From JAABSQ01 sp964573705 (lineage in GTDB: Bacteria > Desulfobacterota > Desulfobacteria > Desulfobacterales > Desulfococcaceae), in the NCBI GenBank assembly GCA_964573705.1, contig CAZNLT010000042.1, positions 1 through 38,334 of the forward strand: a stretch of DNA of 38,334 bases, given 5' to 3'. The notes below the pieces were generated by a model, which worked only from the letters and a program-made list of their open reading frames with translations, did not search any database and had not been told where the DNA came from. Positions 26,684-34,443 of the stretch are shown in pieces. Made by a program: the position numbers and the translations under genes. Within the stretch, counting starts at the first letter, position 1. The number at the start of each line of letters is the position of its first letter.

Positions 26684-27082
26684 ATGACGGATGATTCGTC
26701 CTTAGATCTTTATGTCAAAGCGGCTATCCGCAAAAAGGCATTCGGCGTCGTGGTCCTGGATGTCCACGACCTGACATCCATTGCGGATGTTTTTATCATT
26801 TGCAGCGGTCGTTCGAACCGGCAGGTGACGGCGATCGCCGAAAACATTCGAACCTTTTTAAAGGAGCAGGGAAAAAAGCCGATCAATGTGGAAGGCATTC
26901 GTGAAGGTCACTGGGTCTTGATGGACTACGGCCATGTGATCATCCATGTTTTCTATGATTCGGTACGCAGGTTCTATGATCTGGAGGGGCTCTGGGCCGA
27001 TGCCGAGCGCATCAAGACCCCGAGCCTGATTGAAAGCGAGAACGAACTCGAAGTAGAGGCCTTGGTGGAAGATGAAGACTGA
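26684..27082 (+). CDS. rsfS: Ribosomal silencing factor RsfS
   Basis: A 132-aa protein of the RsfS/Iojap family, which binds L14 on the 50S subunit and blocks subunit joining in poor conditions. Matching segments are VVLDVHDLTSIADVFIICSGRSNRQV, EGIREGHWVLMDYGHVIIHVF and RRFYDLEGLWADAERI. An acidic tail of about 15 residues ends the protein. Its last 11 bases overlap gpmI. Confidence 0.95.
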   Translation: MTDDSSLDLYVKAAIRKKAFGVVVLDVHDLTSIADVFIICSGRSNRQVTAIAENIRTFLKEQGKKPINVEGIREGHWVLMDYGHVIIHVFYDSVRRFYDLEGLWADAERIKTPSLIESENELEVEALVEDED

Positions 27083-28616
27083 CCGACCCTGTTTGCTCAT
27101 GATTCTGGATGGCTGGGGGATCCACCCGGCTGTCGACGGAAACGCCGTTTTATTGGCCAGAACCCCGAACCTCAATCGGTTGGAGTCGGAATACCCGCAT
27201 ACTCAATTGGTCTGCTCCGGCGAGGCGGTGGGTTTGCCCGAGGGGATTATGGGCAACTCCGAGGTCGGCCATCTCAATATCGGCGCCGGACGGGTGGTCT
27301 ACCAGGATCTCCTGCGTATCGATCTGGCGGTTCAAAACGGAGAATTTTTTGAAAATCCGGCCATGAGCGAGCTGATGGAAACGGTCAATCAGACGGGCGG
27401 GCGGCTCCATCTGATGGGCCTGGTCTCCGACGGCGGGGTCCACAGCCAGTTGACCCATCTTCTGGCTCTGCTGGATATGGCCCGGCGAAAAGGGGTGAAA
27501 CAGATCTTTGTCCACGCCATTCTCGACGGCCGGGACACCTCGCCCACCGCCGGAATCGACTATCTGCGGCAAGTGACCGACCATATGGATCGGCACCGGT
27601 ACGGCGCAATCGCCACCATTTGCGGTCGGTATTACGCCATGGATCGGGACAAGCGGTGGGATCGCATCGAAAAAGCCTTTCGGCTTTATACCGATGGCGA
27701 AGGGGTGACGGAATCCGATCCGGTTCAGGCGGTGGCCCGTGCCTATGATCGTGGGGAGACCGATGAGTTTGTGAAGCCGATCGCGATTATCCCCGAGGGA
27801 GGCGAACCGGTCGTGGTTTCCGATGGAGACGGAGTCATCTTTTTCAATTTTCGAGCGGACCGGGCCCGTGAAATCACCCGGGCTTTTACCGAGCCGAATT
27901 TCGACTTCTTCGATATTTCCAATCGACCTCGGCTGAGCGGGTATGTCACCATGACCCGGTATGACGAAACCTATGATCTGCCGGCTGCATTCCCACCGGT
28001 GTCCCTGAAGGGGATTCTGGGGGAGGTGCTCAGTCGAAACGGGCTGCGGCAGCTGCGCATCGCGGAAACCGAAAAATATGCCCATGTCACCTATTTTTTC
28101 AACGGCGGGGAAGAGACGCCGTTTCCCAACGAGGAGCGCATCCTGATTCCTTCTCCGAGGGAGGTGCCCACCTACGACCATAAACCGGAGATGAGCGCCG
28201 AGGCGGTGGCGGATGCGGTCATCGAGAATATTCGGTCCGGGAAGCATGACGTCATCATCCTCAATTTTGCCAATATGGACATGGTGGGTCACACCGGGAT
28301 CATCGATGCCGCGGTGAAAGCCTGTGAAACCGTAGATCGGTGCGCGGGCCGGGTGGTGGAAGAAATGCTTTCCCGAAACGGGGCCGTTCTGATCACGGCA
28401 GATCACGGCAATGCCGAAAAGATGCTCGATGAAAACGGAAAGGTCCATACCGCCCACACCCTCAACCCGGTCCCCTTCATTCTGGTGGACGACCGTCGGA
28501 AAAGCTCCCGTTTAAAAGAAGGCAAGCTGGGGGACATCGCCCCGACCCTTCTGGAGGTGATGGGGCTGGAAACATCCGAAGAGATGACCGGAGAATCCCT
28601 GCTTCAGAACGGATAA
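27072..28616 (+). CDS. gpmI: 2,3-bisphosphoglycerate-independent phosphoglycerate mutase
   Basis: A 514-aa, Mn-dependent glycolytic enzyme interconverting 3- and 2-phosphoglycerate. The catalytic Ser63 is in GNSEVGHLNIGAGRVV. Metal-binding segments are LLMILDGWG, FANMDMVGHTG and ITADHGNAEKM. The inserted phosphotransferase domain is complete (HAILDGRDTSP, ICGRYYAMDRD). The ATG is inside the end of rsfS. Confidence 0.97.
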   Translation: MKTDRPCLLMILDGWGIHPAVDGNAVLLARTPNLNRLESEYPHTQLVCSGEAVGLPEGIMGNSEVGHLNIGAGRVVYQDLLRIDLAVQNGEFFENPAMSELMETVNQTGGRLHLMGLVSDGGVHSQLTHLLALLDMARRKGVKQIFVHAILDGRDTSPTAGIDYLRQVTDHMDRHRYGAIATICGRYYAMDRDKRWDRIEKAFRLYTDGEGVTESDPVQAVARAYDRGETDEFVKPIAIIPEGGEPVVVSDGDGVIFFNFRADRAREITRAFTEPNFDFFDISNRPRLSGYVTMTRYDETYDLPAAFPPVSLKGILGEVLSRNGLRQLRIAETEKYAHVTYFFNGGEETPFPNEERILIPSPREVPTYDHKPEMSAEAVADAVIENIRSGKHDVIILNFANMDMVGHTGIIDAAVKACETVDRCAGRVVEEMLSRNGAVLITADHGNAEKMLDENGKVHTAHTLNPVPFILVDDRRKSSRLKEGKLGDIAPTLLEVMGLETSEEMTGESLLQNG

Positions 28617-28648
28617 GGATATCCGGTAACACGAATGCGGAGGCGAAT

Positions 28649-29185
28649 GTGACCACGACAAAGGAAATGGAAACCGTCATCGACTTTATCACCGGCCGGG
28701 AAATTCCGGATGTGGGATCGGAAGGCAACCGCCAGCAGGTGGAGCGAATATTGGTGGAAAACAAAGGATATGCCAAAGCGGAGATCGAAGTGGATGCGCC
28801 CATGGCGGTGACCGTTCAAGGGGAAGTCTATCGGTCCAAGATCGACCTCCTGGTGCGGGTGAACGGCTCCCCGTTTCTGGCGGTCAAATGCGCCGCCGCC
28901 TCTCTCGGCTCCTGGGAGCGGGAGATTCTGGCCGCGGCCCGACTCCGGGGCCCGGTGCAAATCCCTTTGTGCATGGTCTCCGACGGTACCGCCGTGTCGG
29001 TGCTGGACACCCTTTCCGGCAAAAAGATCGGCCAGGGGTGGGATGCGATCCCCTTCAGAGTCCAGGCGGAGGAACAGCTGAAGACCCTGGAACCGACCCC
29101 GTTTCCCGAAGATCGGCTGGACCGGGAGCGGCTCATTTTCCGGTCCTATGACAGCATGAACGTCAACCGCAGCCTCCCAACCTGA
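28649..29185 (+). CDS. HSDR_N-like protein (type I restriction R-subunit N-terminal fold), probably without nuclease activity
   Basis: 178 aa from GTG 28649, with GGAGG in good position. The pattern NRQQVERILVENKGY, YRSKIDLLVRVNGSPFLAVKCAA and CMVSDGTAVSVLDTLSGKKI fits the HSDR_N_2 domain, a PD-(D/E)xK fold found at the N-terminus of HsdR and as small stand-alone proteins. Asp66 is kept, but where the family has an E-x-K motif this protein reads AVKCA (78-82), so the active site looks lost. No restriction or methylase genes are nearby. It lies between gpmI and the radical SAM gene. The fold call is moderately sure; the role is unknown. Confidence 0.65.
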   Translation: MTTTKEMETVIDFITGREIPDVGSEGNRQQVERILVENKGYAKAEIEVDAPMAVTVQGEVYRSKIDLLVRVNGSPFLAVKCAAASLGSWEREILAAARLRGPVQIPLCMVSDGTAVSVLDTLSGKKIGQGWDAIPFRVQAEEQLKTLEPTPFPEDRLDRERLIFRSYDSMNVNRSLPT

Positions 29186-29221
29186 CCCCCCGTTTCCAAC
29201 CCGGTTTTTCTTCCGGCATCG

Positions 29222-30847
29222 ATGGTCGACATCCTTCTGATTCAGCCCCCGGTTCAGGATTTTTACCTGACCGCCAAACGGACCCTGCCCTATGGCCTGG
29301 CCTGCATCGCATCGGCCTTGCGGCGCCAGGGGTTCTCGGTAAGCATTCTCGACGGATTGGCCACCCCAAAAAGCCGTCCCCGGGCGTATCCGACGGAGAT
29401 GGATTACCTCAAGGCCTTTTACGGCCGGCCCGACCTCTCTCCCTTTGGCCTGTTTCACGAATACCGCCATTTCGGATACAGCTTTGAGCACATCGGGAAT
29501 ATGGCACGGGCATCCGGGGCCTTTCTGGTGGGGATTTCATCGCTTTTCACCGCCTACAGCGATATGGCCCTCGAAACCGCCCGAACGGTCAAGGCCTTTC
29601 ACCCAGAGTGCATGACGGTGTTGGGCGGGCATCATCCGACGGCGCTGCCGGAAGCGGTTCTGCGCCATGAGGCCGTGGACTACGTCCTTCGCGGGGAAGG
29701 GGAAGCCGGCATGCCGCAGCTCGCCGAGGCGCTGCGGGAGGGTCGGGATCCTGCCGAGGTTCCCGGCATCGGTTTTCGGCGGCCGGACGGGTCTTTTCAC
29801 CTGAATCCGCCGGCGATGATGGCATCGTTGGCCGACTATCCGCACCCGGCTTTGGATCTGATGCCGCACCATTACTACCGACGTAAATCCGCCGGAAGCG
29901 CCGTGATCGTCTCCAGCCGGGGATGCCCCATGAAATGTTCCTATTGTTCGGTGGGCGCCTCCGGGCTTTCCTACCGAAGGCGGACTGTCGATTCGGTGAT
30001 CGCCGAGATTCAGGAAGGGGTGAATCTGTGGAATGTCCGGTTTATCGATTTTGAGGATGAGAATCTCTCGCTGGATCGGGAATGGTTTCTGCGGCTTCTA
30101 AATGAGATCACCAAACGATTCGGAGCTCCGGGCCTGGAGCTTCGGGCCATGAACGGCCTGTTTGCGCCCTCCCTGGACGAGACGGTGATCCGGGCAATGA
30201 AAAAGGCCGGTTTTCGGACCCTGAACCTGTCGCTGGGGACCACGTCGGCGGCCCGCATCAAGCGCTTTCTGCGTCCGGATGTGAGATCGGCTGTCGATGC
30301 AGCCATCGGTTCCGCCCATAAAGAAGAGCTGAAAACGGTGACCTATATTATTGTCGGTGCGCCGGGGCAGACCGCCGATGAATCGGTCCAAGACCTGTTG
30401 TATCTTGCCGCCAGACCCACTTTGGCCGGGGTGTCGGTCTATTATCCGGCGCCGGGCAGCATCGATTTTGAAGCGGTGAGCCGGTCGGGACTTTTGCCCG
30501 ACCCCTTCTCCCGGATGCGATCCACCGCTCTGCCTATATCCGATACCACCTCTCGGCTGGAATCGGTGACCCTCCTGCGCCTTGGACGAGTCCTCAACTT
30601 TCTGAAGTCAATAAACCACCTCCAAAACGGTGCAGAAAGCGGCGCTTCTCGTCATTCGAACAGGGATTTTGAAGATGAGCGGGAGCGGACCGGCCGCCGG
30701 CTCCTTGGCGCATTTTTTAAGACCGGCGACATACAAGGGATGACGCCGGAAGGTGAGATTTACTCTCATCGGGTTTCCAGATTCATATCCAATCGGTTTC
30801 GAAACGGACTGAACGCAATTCAGGCTTCTAAAGAAAAAGGTGAATGA
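29222..30847 (+). CDS. Cobalamin-binding-type radical SAM protein
   Basis: A 541-aa protein in two parts. The N-terminal part (about 1-190) is a B12-binding-like Rossmann fold (DILLIQPPVQDFYLT, YGLACIASALRRQGFSVSILDG, VLGGHHPTALPE) without a DxHxxG cobalamin ligand motif. A radical SAM domain follows with CPMKCSYC (C235, C239, C242), which binds the [4Fe-4S] cluster. The combination is typical of class B radical SAM enzymes, which include methyltransferases and ring-forming enzymes. No substrate can be deduced. It is 36 bp after the HSDR_N-like gene. No clear Shine-Dalgarno was seen. Confidence 0.85.
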   Translation: MVDILLIQPPVQDFYLTAKRTLPYGLACIASALRRQGFSVSILDGLATPKSRPRAYPTEMDYLKAFYGRPDLSPFGLFHEYRHFGYSFEHIGNMARASGAFLVGISSLFTAYSDMALETARTVKAFHPECMTVLGGHHPTALPEAVLRHEAVDYVLRGEGEAGMPQLAEALREGRDPAEVPGIGFRRPDGSFHLNPPAMMASLADYPHPALDLMPHHYYRRKSAGSAVIVSSRGCPMKCSYCSVGASGLSYRRRTVDSVIAEIQEGVNLWNVRFIDFEDENLSLDREWFLRLLNEITKRFGAPGLELRAMNGLFAPSLDETVIRAMKKAGFRTLNLSLGTTSAARIKRFLRPDVRSAVDAAIGSAHKEELKTVTYIIVGAPGQTADESVQDLLYLAARPTLAGVSVYYPAPGSIDFEAVSRSGLLPDPFSRMRSTALPISDTTSRLESVTLLRLGRVLNFLKSINHLQNGAESGASRHSNRDFEDERERTGRRLLGAFFKTGDIQGMTPEGEIYSHRVSRFISNRFRNGLNAIQASKEKGE

Positions 30848-30933
30848 TAATGCAGTTCTAAAGCTTTGATTATTTTGATGAATTTTCCAGATTCATTTTT
30901 TTGTTGTCACATCCAAAAAAATGATTGCAAGGC

Positions 30934-30960
30934 TTGACTCGGTTCTTCAATTGGTATAAG
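30934..30960 (+). promoter_or_regulatory. Sigma-70-like promoter upstream of the ferredoxin leader
   Basis: TTGACT (30934-30939) and TATAAG (30955-30960) with a 15-base spacer, preceded by AT-rich DNA. Transcription would begin near 30967, only about 20 bases before the terminator at 30986. The spacer is short, so this is a moderate call. Confidence 0.5.
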
Positions 30961-30985
30961 GGACTTCAGGAACGCCTGAGAAGGT

Positions 30986-31016
30986 AAGGCTGAAAATTGA
31001 TTTCGGCCTTTTTTTT
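30986..31016 (+). terminator. Intrinsic terminator inside the ferredoxin 5' leader (possible attenuator)
   Basis: A 10-bp stem (AAGGCTGAAA at 30986-30995 with TTTCGGCCTT at 31001-31010, one T-G wobble) and a five-base loop run directly into eight T residues (31009-31016). The ferredoxin ATG is 21 bases further on. A smaller hairpin (CAGG/CCTG, 30967-30978) precedes it. It either ends transcripts from the radical SAM gene or controls the ferredoxin by attenuation. Confidence 0.75.
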
Positions 31017-31037
31017 AATAAGAAAGGAGAAAAACGA

Positions 31038-31226
31038 ATGGCTTTTAATCCGATTGTTGACGAAGACAAATGCGCGGGTTGCGAAGAGTGTGTGGATGTC
31101 TGCCCTACCGATGTATATGAAATGCAGGACGGGAAGTCTGTTCCGGTGAACGCCGAAGAATGCATTGGCTGCGACAGCTGTGTGGAAGTCTGTGAAGAAG
31201 ACGCGATTACCGTCGAAGAGACCTAA
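31038..31226 (+). CDS. 2[4Fe-4S] ferredoxin
   Basis: A 62-aa acidic electron carrier with two complete cluster motifs: Cys12, Cys15, Cys18, Cys22 and Cys42, Cys45, Cys48, Cys52. It is a clostridial-type bacterial ferredoxin like those of sulphate reducers, serving low-potential electron transfer in the cytoplasm. AAAGGAG precedes the ATG. An intrinsic terminator lies between the nearest promoter and the gene. No partner oxidoreductase is adjacent. Confidence 0.95.
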   Translation: MAFNPIVDEDKCAGCEECVDVCPTDVYEMQDGKSVPVNAEECIGCDSCVEVCEEDAITVEET

Positions 31227-31243
31227 ACCGATCGGTTGTATTT

Positions 31244-31273
31244 ACCGTTTCCGGCTTTTCGGCCGGAAACGGT
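31244..31273. terminator. Perfect hairpin between the convergent ferredoxin and hypothetical genes
   Basis: ACCGTTTCCGGC (31244-31255) and GCCGGAAACGGT (31262-31273) form a perfect 12-bp stem with a six-base loop. No T-run follows on either strand, so it is not a classic intrinsic terminator; a 3'-end-protecting hairpin or protein site is possible. A 10-bp palindrome ACCGATCGGT (31227-31236) stands just before it. Confidence 0.5.
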
Positions 31274-31315
31274 GATCGGAACGTCCCGTCCTAAACCCTC
31301 TTCGAAAGAATTCGG

Positions 31316-31618
31316 TCAATTCTTGGGATCGATTTTTTGCAGTATTTCCCCCTCCTCATTCAACATAAAGATCAAAAAGTCATTCTTGGACGCCTCTTTT
31401 ACCAAATCATGGTAATGGATGGCTTGGGCCTCGTATTTGGAGATCCCGTCCTTGGCGAGTTTGTGATAGCATTTTTGAGCGGCGTCCTTATCCGCAAAAG
31501 TGGGGATGAAAGAGATATCATCCTCTTCATAGTGCTGGCCCACGATCTGGTCATTCTTTCCCGGGTCCTGTATCCAGACCCAGACCCATCCGGTTTCCCT
31601 GCCGGTATTTTCAGCCAT
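31316..31618 (-). CDS. Hypothetical protein, 100 aa
   Basis: A strong AAAGGAG six bases before the ATG and position 39 bp behind the carbonic-anhydrase gene support a real gene. The protein is soluble and acidic: VWVWIQDPGKNDQIVGQH, then FIPTFADKDAAQKCYHKLAKD, then FLIFMLNEEGEILQKI. It has the look of a small alpha/beta domain. I do not recognise the family and propose no function. Confidence 0.7.
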   Translation of the reverse strand: MAENTGRETGWVWVWIQDPGKNDQIVGQHYEEDDISFIPTFADKDAAQKCYHKLAKDGISKYEAQAIHYHDLVKEASKNDFLIFMLNEEGEILQKIDPKN

Positions 31619-31657
31619 GATTCTCCTTTATCTTTTTAAGTGATCGGTTGATTTTTT

Positions 31658-32179
31658 TTATTTTTCAATGGGTTTGAGATTCATGAATTCCGCCGCCTTT
31701 TTGACGTAGATATCGGCGGGGACCTGGATGACCTCTATAATGTCTTCTGAAAACTCCTTTTTCATTTCCGCGGGGATGCCGGCCACCAGATGAAACGGGC
31801 CAACGGCCTGGCCCTCTTTGATCACGGCATTGGAGGCGACGATAGACCCTTTTCTGATACGGGCATCGTTCAGCACGGTGGAGTGAATGCCGATGAGGCA
31901 GTTGTCTTCGACTGTGCACCCGTGAACCACCGCATTGTGGCCGATGGTGACATTATCCCCGATCACTGCGGGTTTGCCCTCATCCACATGGATGGTGCAG
32001 TTGTCCTGCACATTGGTGTTTCTGCCGATGGTGATGGCGTCGGAGTCGCCGCGGATGACCGTGTTGTACCATATGGAGGCATTGTCTCCGATCTCCACAT
32101 CCCCGATCACCGTGGCACTCGGCGCGATGAAAACATTCTTCCCGATCCGCGGTCGTTTTCCTTTGAACTCATAGATCAT
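31658..32179 (-). CDS. Gamma-class carbonic anhydrase family protein (YrdA/PaaY-like)
   Basis: A 173-aa left-handed beta-helix of hexapeptide repeats (VFIAPSATVIGDVEIGDNASIW and similar turns). The three zinc-binding histidines of gamma carbonic anhydrases are present: His64 (CTIHVD), His81 (IGHNAVVHG) and His86. Family members hydrate CO2 or act on acyl-CoA/carnitine compounds, so activity must be tested. It is followed by the 100-aa hypothetical gene on the same strand. Confidence 0.9.
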   Translation of the reverse strand: MIYEFKGKRPRIGKNVFIAPSATVIGDVEIGDNASIWYNTVIRGDSDAITIGRNTNVQDNCTIHVDEGKPAVIGDNVTIGHNAVVHGCTVEDNCLIGIHSTVLNDARIRKGSIVASNAVIKEGQAVGPFHLVAGIPAEMKKEFSEDIIEVIQVPADIYVKKAAEFMNLKPIEK

Positions 32180-32231
32180 AGTCGGTCCTCTCTGAATTTG
32201 GCATTCCTCACATTCGATTCCGCTTTTTGGG

Positions 32232-32345
32232 TTACTGAAACTTTCTGAAAATATAAATCATTCTTTTCGGCAGGGAAAGGGTGCGGTCGGATTTTTTGAA
32301 CGAAATTGGGCAAATCAAATCAAACGTTTTTTCCATTGGTTTCAT
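32232..32345 (-). CDS. Candidate small protein, 37 aa
   Basis: In the 241-bp gap between the carbonic-anhydrase and HigA-like genes there is an ATG (32345) with AAAGAGG about six bases upstream and a 37-codon frame starting MKPMEKTFDLICPI and ending in a basic, hydrophobic RMIYIFRKFQ. It could be a real small peptide or a chance frame in the 5' region of the carbonic-anhydrase transcript. Apart from this the gap is AT-rich and shows nothing clear. Confidence 0.25.
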   Translation of the reverse strand: MKPMEKTFDLICPISFKKSDRTLSLPKRMIYIFRKFQ

Positions 32346-32420
32346 TTTTTAACCTCTTTAAAATGCAAACGAAAGGGGTTTGAATTGGAATCCTACACGC
32401 GTTTCCTTATCCCGATCGTA

Positions 32421-32777
32421 TTAGGATATTCTTTCAACCTTGATATTAAGAGTCTCCGCAATCCGCTCTGCCATATCCGGCGTGAGACGACGCTTACCTC
32501 TTTCATAGTCACTTATCATATTCTGACGAATTCCAAGTTTTTCAGCCAGTTGGGATTGGGACAAATTCGCTTTAAGACGAGCGGCAGAAAGAAGGTTACC
32601 TATCCTGTTTGATTGCATTTCTTGCCAGAAATCCGTCTCTTCAATTGCAATACTCTCATCTTGGTCAGAAGTTAGAATATTCACTTCATATTTTTTGCTG
32701 ATCCATTCGATGAGTTCGCCAACATTTTCACCTTGAAGAGAAATTTCAATACGGGGCTTTTTCAAGAGAGCCAACAT
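32421..32777 (-). CDS. XRE-family antitoxin (HigA-like)
   Basis: 118 aa from ATG 32777, chosen for its GAGGTG site and because the upstream part of the frame lies in the toxin gene. Residues about 55-115 form an HTH_3 domain (LLSAARLKANLSQSQLAEKLGIRQNMISDYERGKR). The N-terminal part probably binds the toxin. The gene overlaps the 3' end of the toxin gene by 32 bases, toxin first, as in HigBA. It would neutralise the toxin and repress the shared promoter. Confidence 0.85.
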   Translation of the reverse strand: MLALLKKPRIEISLQGENVGELIEWISKKYEVNILTSDQDESIAIEETDFWQEMQSNRIGNLLSAARLKANLSQSQLAEKLGIRQNMISDYERGKRRLTPDMAERIAETLNIKVERIS

Positions 32778-32982
32778 AATACACCTCAATTTCGATTTCC
32801 CCTTGCCGGAAAGTCCAACAGGCCACATACCGATAATTTAAATGGCAATGGTATGTATCCTTTCCCAATGGAGAAAAATTGTGCCAAGTTTTTTGTATCG
32901 GTCCATCTTCCTTGAGGTCTTCAATCAACAAGAACAACAACTTCTGAACATTCTTCGGTAGCTTCTTTAAATCACGCAGCAC
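32746..32982 (-). CDS. RelE/HigB-type toxin
   Basis: 78 aa from GTG 32982. The layout MLRDLKKLPKNVQKLLFLLIEDLKE, two strands with YHCHLNYRYVACWTF, then EIEVYYVGSLEKAPY fits the RelE/ParE/HigB ribonuclease fold (the family cuts mRNA on the ribosome). It is shorter than many HigB proteins but appears unbroken. It is transcribed with the downstream antitoxin from a promoter at about 33048-33022. Confidence 0.8.
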   Translation of the reverse strand: MLRDLKKLPKNVQKLLFLLIEDLKEDGPIQKTWHNFSPLGKDTYHCHLNYRYVACWTFRQGEIEIEVYYVGSLEKAPY

Positions 32983-33021
32983 TTTTCTTCTTTATTTTAA
33001 CCTCATATTTTACAAGGTCAT

Positions 33022-33048
33022 ATTATAACCATATTTGGTAATAGTCAA
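33022..33048 (-). promoter_or_regulatory. Promoter and likely operator of the HigBA-like pair
   Basis: TTGACT (33048-33043), 15 bases, TATAAT (33027-33022) on the minus strand. Near-palindromes lie over the -10: ACCAAATATGGT and GGTTATAATATGACC, plausible HigA operators. The promoter starts only a few bases from the group II intron fragment that reads the other way. Confidence 0.55.
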
Positions 33049-33055
33049 GCGAGGT

Positions 33056-33545
33056 GATGTCATATGAGAGCGCCTTACATAAGCGGTCGCGCGTAGCGAG
33101 ATTCAGTGATCGCAGGGAGGGTGCTCAAACAGGTTGTTGTGTGCTCTGGGCATGTCCCGACTGTTAACGCTAACTGGCGATGGCCTGGATTATCATACGA
33201 ACCTGGTCAAAGTCCCTATCCAGCCGAGCGGAGGCGAAAGGGAGCCGGCACCTACGCCCCTATGCCGCTGCGCCGGAAAGAGATTCCCCAAACCGGGCGG
33301 TGTCCGGTTGCTCGGGATACCGACCGTACTGGACCGGGTGATTCTCTATTTCATCTTTGTCGGAAGCAAGCGGGTGGGAGATCGAGTGATGGAAAGTATC
33401 AGCCGATTTATCGAGAAGAAACTGCGGCTGAAAATAAACCGGGACAAAAGCGCCGTCGGTCGACGGTGGAAGCGAAAATACCTCGGGTTCTGCGTAACCA
33501 ACTCGCGAAAGAATCCGAAAATCCGCCATGGCCCCTCCCTATCCC
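33056..33545 (+). pseudogene. Group II intron fragment with internally deleted reverse transcriptase
   Basis: From about 33056 the DNA has the style of a group II intron 5' region. From about 33290 it encodes pieces of the intron reverse transcriptase: GVRLLGIPTVLDRV (RT block near the N-terminus) joins directly to VGDRVMESISRFIEKKLRLKINRDKSAVGRRWKRKYLGF (end of the RT domain). The palm with the YADD catalytic motif and the maturase and 3' intron domains are missing. The frame 33134-33550 is open across the junction, so a short chimeric peptide is possible but would be inactive. The exact left boundary is uncertain. Confidence 0.7.
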
Positions 33546-33562
33546 GATAGGGAAAAATTTCA

Positions 33563-33591
33563 TTGACCTCTGTCGAGTGAACACCTATAAT
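33563..33591 (+). promoter_or_regulatory. Promoter of vapBC
   Basis: TTGACC (33563-33568), 17 bases, perfect TATAAT (33586-33591). The start would be near 33598, 29 bases before the vapB ATG, with GGAGG at 33617-33621. It lies directly after the intron fragment. Confidence 0.75.
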
Positions 33592-33626
33592 CTTACCAAA
33601 TTCTTACTTTTTACCCGGAGGTGATA

Positions 33627-33878
33627 ATGCAAACAACAAGATTATCCAGCAAGGGACAAGTGATTATACCCAAAATATATAGAAACAAATACAATTTGAA
33701 TACAGGCCAAAAATTAACCGTTACCGACACAGGTGACGGCATTCTATTGAAACCTTCCCGTCCATTTAAACATACCGAAATAGATCAAGTGGCCGGAATT
33801 TTAAAATATTCGGGCAAGCCGGTATCGATTGACCAAATGAACGAGGCGATTAAAAAGGGCGCTTTGGAGCGAAAATAA
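33627..33878 (+). CDS. vapB: AbrB/MazE-type antitoxin (VapB-like)
   Basis: 83 aa from ATG 33627 (GGAGG five bases upstream; a GTG at 33621 overlaps that site). The swapped-hairpin DNA-binding domain is at the N-terminus (TTRLSSKGQVIIPKIYRNKYNLNTGQKL), and the C-terminal half should wrap the toxin. It ends TAATG, overlapping the vapC start by one base. Confidence 0.9.
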   Translation: MQTTRLSSKGQVIIPKIYRNKYNLNTGQKLTVTDTGDGILLKPSRPFKHTEIDQVAGILKYSGKPVSIDQMNEAIKKGALERK

Positions 33879-34267
33879 TGATCTCAGTAGACACAAACGT
33901 CATTGTTCGGCTGCTGACCGGCGATGATCCTATGCAATTTGGAAGAACAAAAACATTATTTTCGACGGGTAACATTTTTATATCCACACCCGTAGTCCTC
34001 GAATGCGAATGGGTGCTGCGGTATGCCTATAACTTCAAACCGCCTGAAATCACAAATGCTTTTCAATCCTTATTCGGATTGTCAAATGTGAATCTGGAAA
34101 ATCCGCATGAAATCTTCAATGCGATTGAATGGCATCAAAATGGAATGGATTTTGCCGATGCCATTCATTTGGCTCTGTCGGCAGAAGCAGAAGCATTTGT
34201 GACATTTGATAAAAGTCTGATCAAAACAGCACAAAAAAATACTGCCATTCCGGTACGAGAACCCTGA
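33878..34267 (+). CDS. vapC: PIN-domain toxin VapC
   Basis: A 129-aa PIN ribonuclease. The acidic metal-binding set is visible: Asp5 (ISVDTNVIVRLL), Glu42 (VLECEW), Asp91/Asp94 (GMDFADAIHLA) and Asp111 (FVTFDKS). VapC toxins cleave tRNA or rRNA when released from VapB. Both genes appear intact. Confidence 0.92.
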   Translation: MISVDTNVIVRLLTGDDPMQFGRTKTLFSTGNIFISTPVVLECEWVLRYAYNFKPPEITNAFQSLFGLSNVNLENPHEIFNAIEWHQNGMDFADAIHLALSAEAEAFVTFDKSLIKTAQKNTAIPVREP

Positions 34268-34331
34268 CGCGCGTGCGGTTTTCCCGCATCCGGTTCCTCG
34301 GTTTTGCCCGTTTCCGCGCCGGCTTATCTCA

Positions 34332-34440
34332 GAGTGGTTTTGAAAATTTCCATTACTCGGGTTTTGTCACCCGGTCGATCTCATACTCCCAAACCAATCC
34401 CCAAATAAAATAGACCCCTGCATAAACTGTCCGGCGGGCT
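34332..34440 (+). repeat. IS91-like element end, copy A (solo)
   Basis: 109 bp nearly identical to 36887-36994, with one small indel and scattered changes. In copy B the same sequence starts inside the last codons of an IS91-like transposase, so copy A is a solo 3' end of the same element. An inverted repeat CGGG...CCCG is present (near 34358-34373). The 64 bp between vapC and this copy hold a weak GC hairpin (about 34276-34290) and nothing else. Confidence 0.7.
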
Positions 34441-34443
34441 CCC

